Shown piece by piece: positions 7,776 to 16,167 of a stretch of 60,586 nucleotides of DNA. Positions within the stretch are counted from its first letter, which is position 1; the number at the start of each line of letters is the position of its first letter. The position numbers and the translations under genes were made by a program. The stretch is from positions 1-60,586 of the forward strand of contig NZ_NQKQ01000030.1 in the NCBI RefSeq assembly GCF_002269505.1, written 5' to 3'. A model generated the notes under the pieces. The model worked only from the letters and a program-made list of their open reading frames with translations. It was not told the DNA's origin and did no database searches. Origin of the DNA: Pseudomonas fragi (GTDB lineage: Bacteria; Pseudomonadota; Gammaproteobacteria; Pseudomonadales; Pseudomonadaceae).

Positions 7776-8809
7776 CTTACATCGCAGCTGACAACCGTTA
7801 CGACGCCATCCCTTACCGCCGCGTGGGCCGTAGTGGCCTGGTGTTGCCCGCACTGTCCCTTGGTCTGTGGCACAACTTCGGCGACAGCACACCGATCGAC
7901 ACCCAGCGCGCGCTGTTGCGTACCGCGTTCGATCTGGGGATCAACCATTTCGACCTGGCCAACAACTACGGCCCGCCCTATGGCAGTGCCGAGGTCAACT
8001 TCGGCCGCCTGTTGCGTGAAGACTTCAAGCAGTACCGCGATGAACTGATCATCTCCAGTAAAGCCGGTTGGGACATGTGGCCGGGGCCGTACGGGCAGGG
8101 CGGCGGCTCGCGCAAATACGTGCTGGCCAGCCTCGATCAGAGCCTGCAACGCCTGGGCGTGGACTATGTCGATATCTTTTATTCCCACCGTTTCGACCCC
8201 GACACCCCGCTGGAGGAGACCGCCAGCGCCCTGGCCACGGCGGTGCAGCAGGGCAAGGCGCTGTACATCGGCATCTCTTCCTATTCAGGGGTGAAAACCC
8301 GCGAGATGGCGGCGCTGCTCAAGGAATGGAAAGTGCCGCTGCTGATCCATCAGCCGGCTTACAACCTGCTCAATCGCTGGGTGGAAAAGGACTTGCTGGA
8401 GGCCACCGAGGAACTGGGTACCGGGGTGATTGCCTTTACCCCGCTGGCGCAGGGGCTTTTGACCGACAAGTACCTCAACGGTGTGCCGGCGGATGCGCGG
8501 GTCAATCGGCCGGGCGGCGGTTCATTGCTGCCTTCACATCTGAGCGAAGCCAACCTTGCGCAGGTGCGTGGGCTTAACGAAATCGCCAGGCGTCGTGGTC
8601 AGAGCCTGGCGCAAATGGCATTGGCCTGGACGCTACGGGATCCACGGGTAACGTCAGCGTTGATCGGTGCCAGTCGGCCAGAGCAAATCATCGAGAATGT
8701 CGGGGCCTTGAATAATCTGCGGTTTAGCGCTGAGGAGCTGGCGCAAATTGACCGGTTTGCCCAAGAGGGCGGGATCAACCTGTGGGAACGACCGTCGACG
8801 GCTGAGTAA
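7772..8809 (+). CDS. Aldo/keto reductase, YghZ-like
   Basis: 345 residues of an NADPH-dependent TIM-barrel reductase. The catalytic tetrad is visible: Asp and Tyr in HFDLANNYGPPYGSAE (about 56-71), Lys in IISSKAGWDMW (about 92-102), and His in IFYSHRFDPD (about 131-140). The cofactor-binding end SALIGASRPEQIIENV lies near 292-307. It resembles E. coli YghZ, which reduces L-glyceraldehyde 3-phosphate and other small aldehydes. Here it overlaps the monooxygenase gene by four bases, so it may reduce or detoxify an aldehyde released by that enzyme; this link is inference. Confidence 0.9.
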   Translation: MTYIAADNRYDAIPYRRVGRSGLVLPALSLGLWHNFGDSTPIDTQRALLRTAFDLGINHFDLANNYGPPYGSAEVNFGRLLREDFKQYRDELIISSKAGWDMWPGPYGQGGGSRKYVLASLDQSLQRLGVDYVDIFYSHRFDPDTPLEETASALATAVQQGKALYIGISSYSGVKTREMAALLKEWKVPLLIHQPAYNLLNRWVEKDLLEATEELGTGVIAFTPLAQGLLTDKYLNGVPADARVNRPGGGSLLPSHLSEANLAQVRGLNEIARRRGQSLAQMALAWTLRDPRVTSALIGASRPEQIIENVGALNNLRFSAEELAQIDRFAQEGGINLWERPSTAE

Positions 8810-8858
8810 TTGCCAGTCCGACTCACCTTTACTCCCAGGCTTTAACGACGAGATTACG

Positions 8859-9797
8859 ATGAAATTCCTGAACGTTTTTATGGCGGGATTAGCACTGATC
8901 AGTCTGGAAAATCCGGTCATGGCAGCAGATCCGGCAACCCTGAGAATTGGCTACCAGAAAGGCTCGATTGCTCTGTTACTGGCCAAAGAGCACGGACTTC
9001 TGGAGAAGCGTTTTGCGCAAACGGCGGTGCAGTGGATTGAGTTTCCTGCCGGGCCGCAGATGCTCGAAGCGCTCAACGTCAATGCGCTGGACATTGGCTC
9101 AACCGGGGACATCCCGCCGTTATTCGCGCAAGCGGCAGGCGCCGATCTGGTTTATATCGGTGCCGAGCCACCCAAGCCACAAGCGGAAACCCTGTTGGTG
9201 CGCGCTGACAGCCCGCTGCAAGACATCGCCGACTTGAAAGGAAAAAAGGTCGCCTTTCAACGCGGATCCAGTTCACATAACCTGATTTTGAGGGCGTTGA
9301 ACAAGGCCGGATTGAGCTATCAGGACATCCAGCCAGTCAACCTGCCTCCGGCGGATGCGCGGGCCGCCTTTGAGCGGGGCAGCGTCGATGCCTGGGCAAC
9401 CTGGGAGCCTTACTCGTCGCTGGCCTTGAGTCAGGGCAATGCCCGGGTGCTGGCCAACGGTGAGGGTCTGAACCTGTCAGGCCCGGTCTACACCGCCCGG
9501 CGCGCCTATGCACAAGCCAATGGTGCTTTTGTCCATGCAGTGCTTGATCAGCTTACTGGCGCTGAAGCGCTGACCCGCAGCCAGCGGGAAGAAAGCCTGA
9601 AGGTGGTGAAAAAATACATGGGCCTGCCCGACGCCGTGATTGCCAGCTATCTGGATAATCGGCCGCCTTCGCCGGTGCTGCCCATCGATGAAAGCATCAT
9701 CAACGCCCAACAAATGACGGCCGATTTGTTTTATCAGAACCAGCTTCTGCCCAAAAAAATCGTGGTGCGTGATGCGGTCTGGCACGAGCCAGATTGA
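8859..9797 (+). CDS. SsuA-like ABC substrate-binding protein
   Basis: 312 residues. The signal peptide ends near NPVMAA (about residue 22). The mature part starts with LRIGYQKGSIALLLAKE and includes QWIEFPAGPQMLEALNVNALDIGSTGDIPP, the signature of the aliphatic sulfonate/nitrate/taurine binding proteins (SsuA/TauA type). The ATG at 8859 was chosen over earlier in-frame codons because the signal peptide starts there. The gene follows the aldo/keto reductase by 49 bases. No matching permease or ATPase is encoded in the locus, so it must use a transporter encoded elsewhere or act as a periplasmic scavenger. Confidence 0.88.
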   Translation: MKFLNVFMAGLALISLENPVMAADPATLRIGYQKGSIALLLAKEHGLLEKRFAQTAVQWIEFPAGPQMLEALNVNALDIGSTGDIPPLFAQAAGADLVYIGAEPPKPQAETLLVRADSPLQDIADLKGKKVAFQRGSSSHNLILRALNKAGLSYQDIQPVNLPPADARAAFERGSVDAWATWEPYSSLALSQGNARVLANGEGLNLSGPVYTARRAYAQANGAFVHAVLDQLTGAEALTRSQREESLKVVKKYMGLPDAVIASYLDNRPPSPVLPIDESIINAQQMTADLFYQNQLLPKKIVVRDAVWHEPD

Positions 9798-9993
9798 GCA
9801 CAGATATGACCTGATTGCAGAACACCCAGACTGTTCTCGACCTGTTCCGCCAGCCTCACAGGGCTCCACTGAGGGTGATGATGCGCAATGGGGCTGGATT
9901 TTCACTACCTGATACGCCGCCACGGCGGTAATCTCGCTGAGCGCCGCTTTGGTTTATACCTCTGCTTACATACCTGCCATTTCCGGGGTCTCC

Positions 9994-11595
9994 ATGGATA
10001 GAATCGCCTTCAAACCGCTCCTCCTTGCCGCCGGCCTTCTGGCGTTTATGCCAATGGCCCAGGCTGCCAGCACGCTGGTTTACTGTTCAGAGGCCAGCCC
10101 CGCCGGCTTCGACCCCAGCCAGTACACCAGCGGCACCGATTTTGATGCCTCCGCCGAAACCGTATTCAATCGCCTGACCCAGTTCAAGCGCGGTGGTACT
10201 GAAGTGGAACCTGGTCTGGCAACCGGTTGGGATGTCTCCAAAGACGGCCTGGCTTATACCTTTCACCTGCGTGACGGGGTCAAGTTCCATACCACCGATT
10301 TCTTTACCCCGACCCGGGATTTCAATGCGGATGACGTGTTGTTTACCTTCAATCGCCTGCTGGATGCCCAGAGCCCGTTCCGCAAGGCTTACCCGTCCGA
10401 GTCGCCGTACTTCACCGATATGGGCCTGAACAGCACGATCAAGAGTGTCGACAAGCTTGATGATCACACCGTGCGCTTCAACCTCAATAACGTTGATGCC
10501 GCATTTGTGCAAAACCTGGCCATGAGCTTCGCCTCGGTGCAATCGGCCGAATACGCGGATCAACTGCTCAAGCAGGGCAAGGCCGAAGAGATCAATCAGA
10601 AACCGGTGGGTACCGGGCCGTTTGTGTTCAAGCGCTACCAGAAGGATTCACAGATCCGCTACGTCGCCAACAAGCAGTACTGGAAGCCCGAGGATGTGAA
10701 ACTCGATAATCTGGTCTTTGCCATTACCCCTGATGCGGCGTCGCGCCTGCAGAAACTCAAGGCCGGGGAGTGCCAGGTCAGTGGCTACCCGCGGCCGGCG
10801 GATATCGAGGTGATGAAGCAGGACCCCAATCTGCGCGTGCTGCAGCAAGCCGGGTTCAACCTGGGCTTTCTGGCCTATAACGTGACGCATCCGCCGCTGG
10901 ACCAGCTCAAGGTGCGCCAGGCCCTGGACATGGCTATCGACAAGGCGGCGATCATCAAGGCCGTGTATCAGAGTGCCGGGCAATTGGCGCAGAACGCCTT
11001 GCCACCGGCGCAGTGGTCTTATGACCCGACTATCAAGGATGCCCCCTACGACCCGGCCAAGGCCCGGGCGCTCTTGAAAGAAGCCGGGGTGGCACCCGGT
11101 ACCACCATCAACCTCTGGGCGATGACCGTGCAACGTGCCTCCAACCCGAACGCACGCATGTCGGCACAGATCATCCAGCAGGATTGGGCCAAGGTCGGCA
11201 TCAAGGCCAATATCGTCAGCTATGAATGGGGCGAGTACATCAAGCGCGCCAAGAATGGCGAGCACGACGTGATGATTTACGGCTGGACGGGTGACAACGG
11301 CGACCCGGATAACTGGCTCGGTGTGCTCTACAGTTGTGCGGCGGTCAAGGGCAGCAACTACGCCAAATGGTGCAACCCTGACTACGACAAGCTGGTGCAG
11401 CAAGCCAAGCTCAGCAGCGACCGCGAGCAACGCATCAAGTTGTATCAAGAGGCGCAGAAAATCCTCAAGGAACAGGTACCCATTACACCCATTGCCAACT
11501 CGACGGTCTTTCAGCCCTTGCGCAAGGAAGTGACCGACTTCAAGATCAGCCCCTTTGGCCTGACACCGTTCTACGGGGTGGGTCTGGATAAGTGA
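9994..11595 (+). CDS. DppA-like peptide-binding protein (ABC transporter SBP, family 5)
   Basis: 533 residues from ATG 9994, chosen because the signal peptide starts there (MDRIAFKPLLLAAGLL, cleavage near AQAAS, about 22-24). The mature start STLVYCSEASPAGFDPSQYT and the motif DVLFTFNRLLD match the DppA dipeptide/heme-binding proteins that Pseudomonas has in several copies. The later GTGPFVFKRYQKD and WTGDNGDPDNWL also fit. Role: periplasmic capture of di- or short peptides for the DppBCDF permease, which is not encoded here. It stands alone: 196 bases separate it from the upstream SsuA-like gene, and a strong terminator follows. Confidence 0.92.
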   Translation: MDRIAFKPLLLAAGLLAFMPMAQAASTLVYCSEASPAGFDPSQYTSGTDFDASAETVFNRLTQFKRGGTEVEPGLATGWDVSKDGLAYTFHLRDGVKFHTTDFFTPTRDFNADDVLFTFNRLLDAQSPFRKAYPSESPYFTDMGLNSTIKSVDKLDDHTVRFNLNNVDAAFVQNLAMSFASVQSAEYADQLLKQGKAEEINQKPVGTGPFVFKRYQKDSQIRYVANKQYWKPEDVKLDNLVFAITPDAASRLQKLKAGECQVSGYPRPADIEVMKQDPNLRVLQQAGFNLGFLAYNVTHPPLDQLKVRQALDMAIDKAAIIKAVYQSAGQLAQNALPPAQWSYDPTIKDAPYDPAKARALLKEAGVAPGTTINLWAMTVQRASNPNARMSAQIIQQDWAKVGIKANIVSYEWGEYIKRAKNGEHDVMIYGWTGDNGDPDNWLGVLYSCAAVKGSNYAKWCNPDYDKLVQQAKLSSDREQRIKLYQEAQKILKEQVPITPIANSTVFQPLRKEVTDFKISPFGLTPFYGVGLDK

Positions 11596-11603
11596 CAACA
11601 ATG

Positions 11604-11641
11604 CCTGATCAAGTGCCCGAGAGGCCTTGATCGGGTTTTTT
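11604..11641 (+). terminator. Rho-independent terminator after dppA-like gene
   Basis: CCTGATCAAG at 11604-11613 pairs with CTTGATCGGG at 11626-11635 and is followed by six T. It starts nine bases after the stop codon. Confidence 0.9.
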
Positions 11642-11670
11642 AATACACAGGGACGTTGCGGTATGTATCA

Positions 11671-12276
11671 ATGATTTTGGTAGTTGAAGGCATCAGCGCC
11701 AGCGGTAAAACCACGTGGTGTACTCAGCAGGGTGGGCAGCATGTGATTGCTGAACACGGCCGTATGGACGGTGTGCCGGAGCGCGCCAGCGATCCCGTTG
11801 CGGCCGCAGTTTTCTGGGCTGAGCGTAACGTCGATCGCTGGCAAGCCGCGTTGGCCATGGAAGCCAGCACTTCGTGGGCGGTGTGCGACAGTGACCCGCT
11901 CAAGCTTCACTACCTGTGGTGCCTCTGGCAGATCGGCGAGGCCAGCACAAACGACTGGCTAACAGAACTGGACGCTACCCGCGACACCGTCGCACAGGGG
12001 CGTATCGGCTTTGCAGACGCCTACATTGTAAGGGCCATAGACCCGCAACTGGCGCGGCAGCGGGCCCTTGCAGACACTACCCGGCGCAGGAGCAATTTCG
12101 AGTTGCACGTGCGGCTGCAGCAAGCGTTGCTGAGCTGGTACGCAGCGATCGAGCAGGTGCTGCCTGGCAGTGTGCAAGTGGGCTTTCCTGCAAAAATGCC
12201 CGCTGTGCAACCCCGTGATGACAGGTACTCGTTGGCGGCCTTTGACCGGATGATCGCGTTGCTGCCCGGTAAGTAA
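11671..12276 (+). CDS. P-loop NTPase, putative small-molecule kinase
   Basis: 201 residues from ATG 11671; the TTG at 11656 is an alternative start. The protein begins with a beta strand and a Walker A loop, MILVVEGISASGKTTW (GxxASGKTT, about 8-15), as in shikimate, adenylate and antibiotic kinases. A DSDPLKLHYLW stretch (about residues 74-84) and RALADTTRRRSNFELHVRL, with an Arg cluster that could be a lid, also fit the P-loop kinase fold. The substrate is not identifiable. It lies alone after the terminator and is convergent with the GNAT gene. Confidence 0.6.
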   Translation: MILVVEGISASGKTTWCTQQGGQHVIAEHGRMDGVPERASDPVAAAVFWAERNVDRWQAALAMEASTSWAVCDSDPLKLHYLWCLWQIGEASTNDWLTELDATRDTVAQGRIGFADAYIVRAIDPQLARQRALADTTRRRSNFELHVRLQQALLSWYAAIEQVLPGSVQVGFPAKMPAVQPRDDRYSLAAFDRMIALLPGK

Positions 12277-12314
12277 TCAGCGCTAACGCAACAATCCCCA
12301 CCACGCCCGGTCAT

Positions 12315-12836
12315 TTACTCGCGTGCTTCAAACGCCGCAGCGTATTTCACTACTCCGACAGGCACCTCGCCGGCAAAGGGCAGGGCCTGGAAGTATTCGG
12401 GGGGAACGCCGGGCAACTCAAGGCCGGGGTGGGCTTTAAAGCCGAAGCGGCCATAATAACCGGGGTCGCCCAACACGACGCAACCGGCAGCGCCCAGGTG
12501 CCGCAACTGTTCGAGTGCGGCCTTCATCAATGCCGAGCCAATGCCCTTGCCCTGACAGTCAGGCCTTACGCTGATCGGTCCCAGGCCATACCAGCCGGTT
12601 ACCCCGGATGAAATGCTGACAGGGGAAATGGCAACATGCCCGAGGATTTCGTCTTGTTCTACCGCCACCAGGGAGATGCTCAGTTGTCCGGTGCGCCGCA
12701 GCGCATTGACGATGAAATGCTCGGTGTGGCTTGAATGCTCTTCGTTGCGGAACGCCGCCTCGGTCAGGCGACTAATCGCTTCGATATCTTGCGGGTGCTC
12801 GTTGCGCAGGGTCATGTTCAACGTTTCGAAATCCAT
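12315..12836 (-). CDS. GNAT N-acetyltransferase, YhbS-like
   Basis: 173 residues from ATG 12836, preceded by AAGGGT. The GNAT acetyl-CoA-binding motif A is clear (LGPISVRPDCQGKGIGSALM, about 83-102), followed by GAAGCVVLGDPGYYGRFGFK, which matches the YhbS subgroup. The acetyl acceptor is unknown. The gene is monocistronic and convergent with the P-loop gene. Confidence 0.85.
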   Translation of the reverse strand: MDFETLNMTLRNEHPQDIEAISRLTEAAFRNEEHSSHTEHFIVNALRRTGQLSISLVAVEQDEILGHVAISPVSISSGVTGWYGLGPISVRPDCQGKGIGSALMKAALEQLRHLGAAGCVVLGDPGYYGRFGFKAHPGLELPGVPPEYFQALPFAGEVPVGVVKYAAAFEARE

Positions 12837-12942
12837 AAATACCCTTGGTCCAGTTGGCAAATGGCTGCCAACGTTATGGGTACCAGTCTAGGCTGCAAAG
12901 TAGATGACGCAGGTTAACTTTTGCTTAAACCGGGGGCAGGAT

Positions 12943-13332
12943 ATGGATATCTCGATTTATCGAATGCAGGGCCTTCTGGACAACGCCTACGCACGCGCTG
13001 CGCCGCTTGCGGTGTTCTTTAACGGCAAGCCGGTCGGGCGCGTGGAAACGGGTGAAACGTTGCTTCTGAGCCTTGCTGATACTGCGGGTACATTGCAGGT
13101 ATTCCTGCTTGAGTCCGGCAATGTGCCCTATATCGGCCAATATGCTTATGACAACATGACCCCCAGCAACAGCCTGGAGATCAGTGCGCAGCACGAGGTT
13201 CAGGCGTTCTCGGTAAGGACGCGTGCCTGGGTGTTTTTTGATGTGCTGGATCTGGGGTTTTTAAAGGCGCTCAACAACAGGATTCTGCTACTAGAACCTT
13301 GTGTGCACAAGAACGGCAGCCCATGCCGATAA
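12943..13332 (+). CDS. Protein of unknown function
   Basis: 129 residues from ATG 12943, chosen because GGGGCAGG lies just upstream; an earlier in-frame ATG at 12904 has no such site. The sequence (MDISIYRMQGLLDNAYARAA, then FFNGKPVGRVETGETLLL) suggests a small beta-rich soluble domain with no signal peptide. I do not recognise the family. It lies 24 bases before a GNAT gene on the same strand and may be cotranscribed with it. Confidence 0.6.
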   Translation: MDISIYRMQGLLDNAYARAAPLAVFFNGKPVGRVETGETLLLSLADTAGTLQVFLLESGNVPYIGQYAYDNMTPSNSLEISAQHEVQAFSVRTRAWVFFDVLDLGFLKALNNRILLLEPCVHKNGSPCR

Positions 13333-13356
13333 CGCGATCGACATAAGGAAATATCA

Positions 13357-13824
13357 ATGATCAGGACACTGCTCGATACCGATCTGGGCGCTGCCAGCGC
13401 GTTGTGCATGCGTTCGTTCATGCAAGCGGTAGCGCCATCGTTATCGGCTGCCGGGGTGGCCACATTCACAACCGTGGCATCGGTTGGAGGGTTTGTGCAG
13501 CGCGCTATGCAGGACAATCTGCAGTTGGTGTTTGCCGATACCGACGGCTTGAAGGGCGTCGCGGAACTGAAGCAGGGGCGCCACGTAGCGCTGCTGTTTG
13601 TCGACCCGCACTGCCAGCACCAAGGGGTCGGCGAAGCGCTGCTGGCGGCGCTGATTGAGCAGGTGCGCACCCCCGTGCTGAGCGTGAGTGCTTCGCTGCC
13701 TTCGATACGTTTTTATGAGCGGTATGGCTTCAAGTGTTCAGGGGAGGTGGACGAGTCAGCGGGGCTGGTTTACCAGCCGATGGAGAAAGCAATGCCGACA
13801 ACGTCTATGCCGCCGGCAGGCTGA
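13357..13824 (+). CDS. GNAT N-acetyltransferase
   Basis: 155 residues with the GNAT core: a central strand HVALLFVDPHCQHQGVGEALL (about 75-95; the Q/R-x-x-G-x-G/A pyrophosphate loop is QHQGVGEA) and the C-terminal SASLPSIRFYERYGFKCSG typical of PhnO/ElaA-like members. The substrate is unknown. It is convergent with the ABM gene, with a gap of 14 bases. Confidence 0.8.
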   Translation: MIRTLLDTDLGAASALCMRSFMQAVAPSLSAAGVATFTTVASVGGFVQRAMQDNLQLVFADTDGLKGVAELKQGRHVALLFVDPHCQHQGVGEALLAALIEQVRTPVLSVSASLPSIRFYERYGFKCSGEVDESAGLVYQPMEKAMPTTSMPPAG

Positions 13825-13838
13825 TCCATACCCTGTGC

Positions 13839-14183
13839 TTATTCATGTGCCTGGCGGCTATCACCCGGCGCCTGGGCCCGATCCTCAAGGCTGTAGTCGC
13901 GCACCACGTGGGCAATACGCAGATGGTAGTCAGCGAAAACCTGCGTGCGGCCCGCGCACTGGGCTGCGCGATGCTGCTCAAGGCCGCGCCAGCGCTTGAC
14001 CGCTTCCTCATCGCGCCAGAATGACAGTGAAAGTACTTTGCCCGGCTCACTCAGGCTTTCGAAACGCTCGACTGAGATAAAACCGTCCAGCTCTGCCAGC
14101 AAGGGTTTCAGTTCACCTGCAAGGTCCAGGTAACGCTGATAGTGCGTCTCGTGAGGCCATGCCTCAAAAATAACGGCGATCAT
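13839..14183 (-). CDS. Antibiotic biosynthesis monooxygenase (ABM) family protein
   Basis: 114 residues from ATG 14183. The sequence MIAVIFEAWPHETHYQRYLD, then LAELDGFISVERFESLSEPG and VLSLSFWRDEEAVKRWRGLE, is the dimeric ferredoxin-like ABM fold found in cofactor-free monooxygenases and in accessory proteins. The start overlaps the stop of the P450 gene (ATGA), so the two are translationally coupled. It may act on the P450 product or protect against it; no substrate can be named. Confidence 0.85.
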   Translation of the reverse strand: MIAVIFEAWPHETHYQRYLDLAGELKPLLAELDGFISVERFESLSEPGKVLSLSFWRDEEAVKRWRGLEQHRAAQCAGRTQVFADYHLRIAHVVRDYSLEDRAQAPGDSRQAHE

Positions 14184-15346
14184 AGGGCACCCTCGAATTG
14201 CGGGATACGGCCATTCAGGGAGGGCAGGTAATGCCAGCGCAGTTGTCGGGCAGATGACGGCGGCGGGTGTTGTAACCACAGTCTGATCGCCTCACTGGCG
14301 ATGGTCAGTGCCAGTTGCTGGCCCGGACACTGGTGCCTTCCCGAGCCGAAGCTGAAGGTTTTTGGATGAGCCCGGTCAAGCAGGAAACTGTCGGGCGCCG
14401 GGTTCGCTGCGGGGTCCCTGTTGGCCGAAGCGAGCACCACCACAAGGGAATCGCCAGCTGCCAGGGTGCAGTTGGCGATCACGCATGGCCTGGCGACGAA
14501 GCGTCGGGTGTTCTGCACGGGCGGGTCGTATCGCGCCGTTTCTGCTACCAGCCTTGCGAGGGTTGCGGGTGCAGTTTGCACGGTTTCAAGCAACTCAGGG
14601 CTGCGATGCAGCGCGATCAGCGTGTTGCCGATCAGGCCTGCGCTGGCTTCGCAAGTCTGGGAGAGCAGGCCAATCAGGTTGGCGACCAAGGCGTCAGGGT
14701 CTGCCCAGGTCGTGGCGCGGCAGTCGCGCAAAATATGGCTCAACACGCTGCTGGCGTTGGCGTCATCACTCAGCAGCGTATTGAAGCTTGCACTTAGCCG
14801 GACTGCCCCGGCATGGGCTTTGGCGAGCTGAGGCCCGTTGCTTAAGGGTGACAGGCAGGCAACAAAGTCCCGCGTTCGCCTGACCACATCCCGGCACTGA
14901 TCAGGGCTAAAGCCCAGCAAGGTGGCAATGACGTAAACCGGTAGAGTGAACATCAGTTCATCCAGTTTTTTGGCCGGGTTGTCGAGGGTGGCGACCAGGC
15001 CGGTCACAATGTCCGCCAGGCGTTGCGCTTCGACACTGGCCAATGCCGGCGCGATGGCCATTCGCGGGCGAAGGTGTGACGGGCCTTCATTCATCCGCAT
15101 CATCTGCGCAAAAATCTGACCGGCGGCCCCTGGCGCAATGGGCGCTGGAACCGGTTCGTGCAGCGGGCGAACCCGGCAGTCGGGATGGTCGAGAATGGTC
15201 TCGACCACATGGGCGCCGCTGGCAATCCACAGGTGCAGGCCAGCATCGAAATATAACCCCCCCTGTTGCCTGAGTCGGGCGTAATAAGCGTAGGGATCGG
15301 CATGGGTGGCAGCTTCAAAGGGTGTCATTTCGCGCGTCCTGTTCAC
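14180..15346 (-). CDS. Cytochrome P450
   Basis: 388 residues, the size of a soluble bacterial P450. The heme-ligand loop is FSFGSGRHQCPGQQ with Cys340; the K-helix ExxR is ETAR (269-272). The I-helix reads LLSQTCEASAGLIGN, aligning with the usual AGxETT: the acid is E233, but the following catalytic Thr is Ala234 and the AG pair is Gln-Thr. This is an uncommon oxygen-activation site, although Ala at this place is known from EryF. No ferredoxin or reductase gene is adjacent. It is coupled to the ABM gene and divergent from an ArsR-type regulator that probably controls it. Confidence 0.92.
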   Translation of the reverse strand: MNRTREMTPFEAATHADPYAYYARLRQQGGLYFDAGLHLWIASGAHVVETILDHPDCRVRPLHEPVPAPIAPGAAGQIFAQMMRMNEGPSHLRPRMAIAPALASVEAQRLADIVTGLVATLDNPAKKLDELMFTLPVYVIATLLGFSPDQCRDVVRRTRDFVACLSPLSNGPQLAKAHAGAVRLSASFNTLLSDDANASSVLSHILRDCRATTWADPDALVANLIGLLSQTCEASAGLIGNTLIALHRSPELLETVQTAPATLARLVAETARYDPPVQNTRRFVARPCVIANCTLAAGDSLVVVLASANRDPAANPAPDSFLLDRAHPKTFSFGSGRHQCPGQQLALTIASEAIRLWLQHPPPSSARQLRWHYLPSLNGRIPQFEGAL

Positions 15347-15402
15347 AAAGAACGGCTACTATCGAACACCCTTGATCTCGACGATTCGCTCTGGAGCGAA
15401 AT

Positions 15403-16167
15403 ATGCCCGCTGATAGCCATGACCTCGCCATTTCACGGGTGGCCGGCGCAATTGCCGAACCAGCACGCACTAAAATGCTCTGCTCGTTGATGGACGGTCA
15501 TGCCCGCACCAGTACCGAATTGGGCGTGATCGCCGATGTCAGCGCCTCTACGGCGAGCGCTCATCTGGCAAGGCTCAGGGCAGATGGCCTGATAAGGTTG
15601 CATACCCAGGGCAGGCATCGCTACTACAGCCTGGCTGATGCGCAAGTGGCCAGGGCGCTTGAGGCCCTTATGGTGATCAGCCCGAATGCGGGCGCAGGTT
15701 TTGTGCCCACCACCCCCGGGCGCTTGCAGTTTGCGCGTACCTGTTATGACCATATGGCGGGCACATTGGCGGTACAGCTGCATGACTACTTTATCGCCTC
15801 GGGCTGGTTGACTGCAGCGGCTACCGGCCGTGGCTTGTATGAACTTACGGCGAGTGGCGAAAGCGCTCTGGGCGAGCTTGGCCTTGATCTGCAAACAGCA
15901 AAGTCACAACGCCGTCGCTTTGCCTGCTCATGCATGGACTGGAGCATGCGCCGCCCACATCTTGCCGGTGCCCTTGGCAGCGCTTTTCTGCAGATGGCCC
16001 TGCGCCGCAAATGGCTGGTCCAGGACCTCGACAGCCGGGCGCTTGCAGTGACGCCCAAGGGGCGTAAAGCGCTGGCTGACCAATTTGGTCTGCATCCTGA
16101 AAAGCACGATGATGCGTTATCAACTGCACAGGGCAGGGCTGTGCACGCAATTCATGGGGCTTTCTGA
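15403..16167 (+). CDS. ArsR-type winged-helix regulator
   Basis: 254 residues. The N-terminal ArsR winged helix is seen in REGION about 12-75: AEPARTKMLCSLMDGHARTSTEL, the recognition segment DVSASTASAHLARLRADGLI and the wing TQGRHRYYSLAD. A C-terminal domain of about 150 residues follows (YDHMAGTLAVQLHDYFI), with Cys residues at RRRFACSCMDWSMRRPHLAG that could bind metal or respond to redox. This architecture matches long ArsR-like transcription factors linked to small oxidative enzymes. It is divergent from the P450 gene with only 56 bases between starts, so it likely controls P450 expression. Its end overlaps the MerR-type gene on the other strand. Confidence 0.85.
   Translation: MPADSHDLAISRVAGAIAEPARTKMLCSLMDGHARTSTELGVIADVSASTASAHLARLRADGLIRLHTQGRHRYYSLADAQVARALEALMVISPNAGAGFVPTTPGRLQFARTCYDHMAGTLAVQLHDYFIASGWLTAAATGRGLYELTASGESALGELGLDLQTAKSQRRRFACSCMDWSMRRPHLAGALGSAFLQMALRRKWLVQDLDSRALAVTPKGRKALADQFGLHPEKHDDALSTAQGRAVHAIHGAF

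Noticed and set aside
12278..12292. Possible second LacI operator (AGCGCTAAC) after the P-loop gene
   Set aside because: Only one half matches TGTTAGCGCTAACA, and it lies between gene ends with no promoter role.
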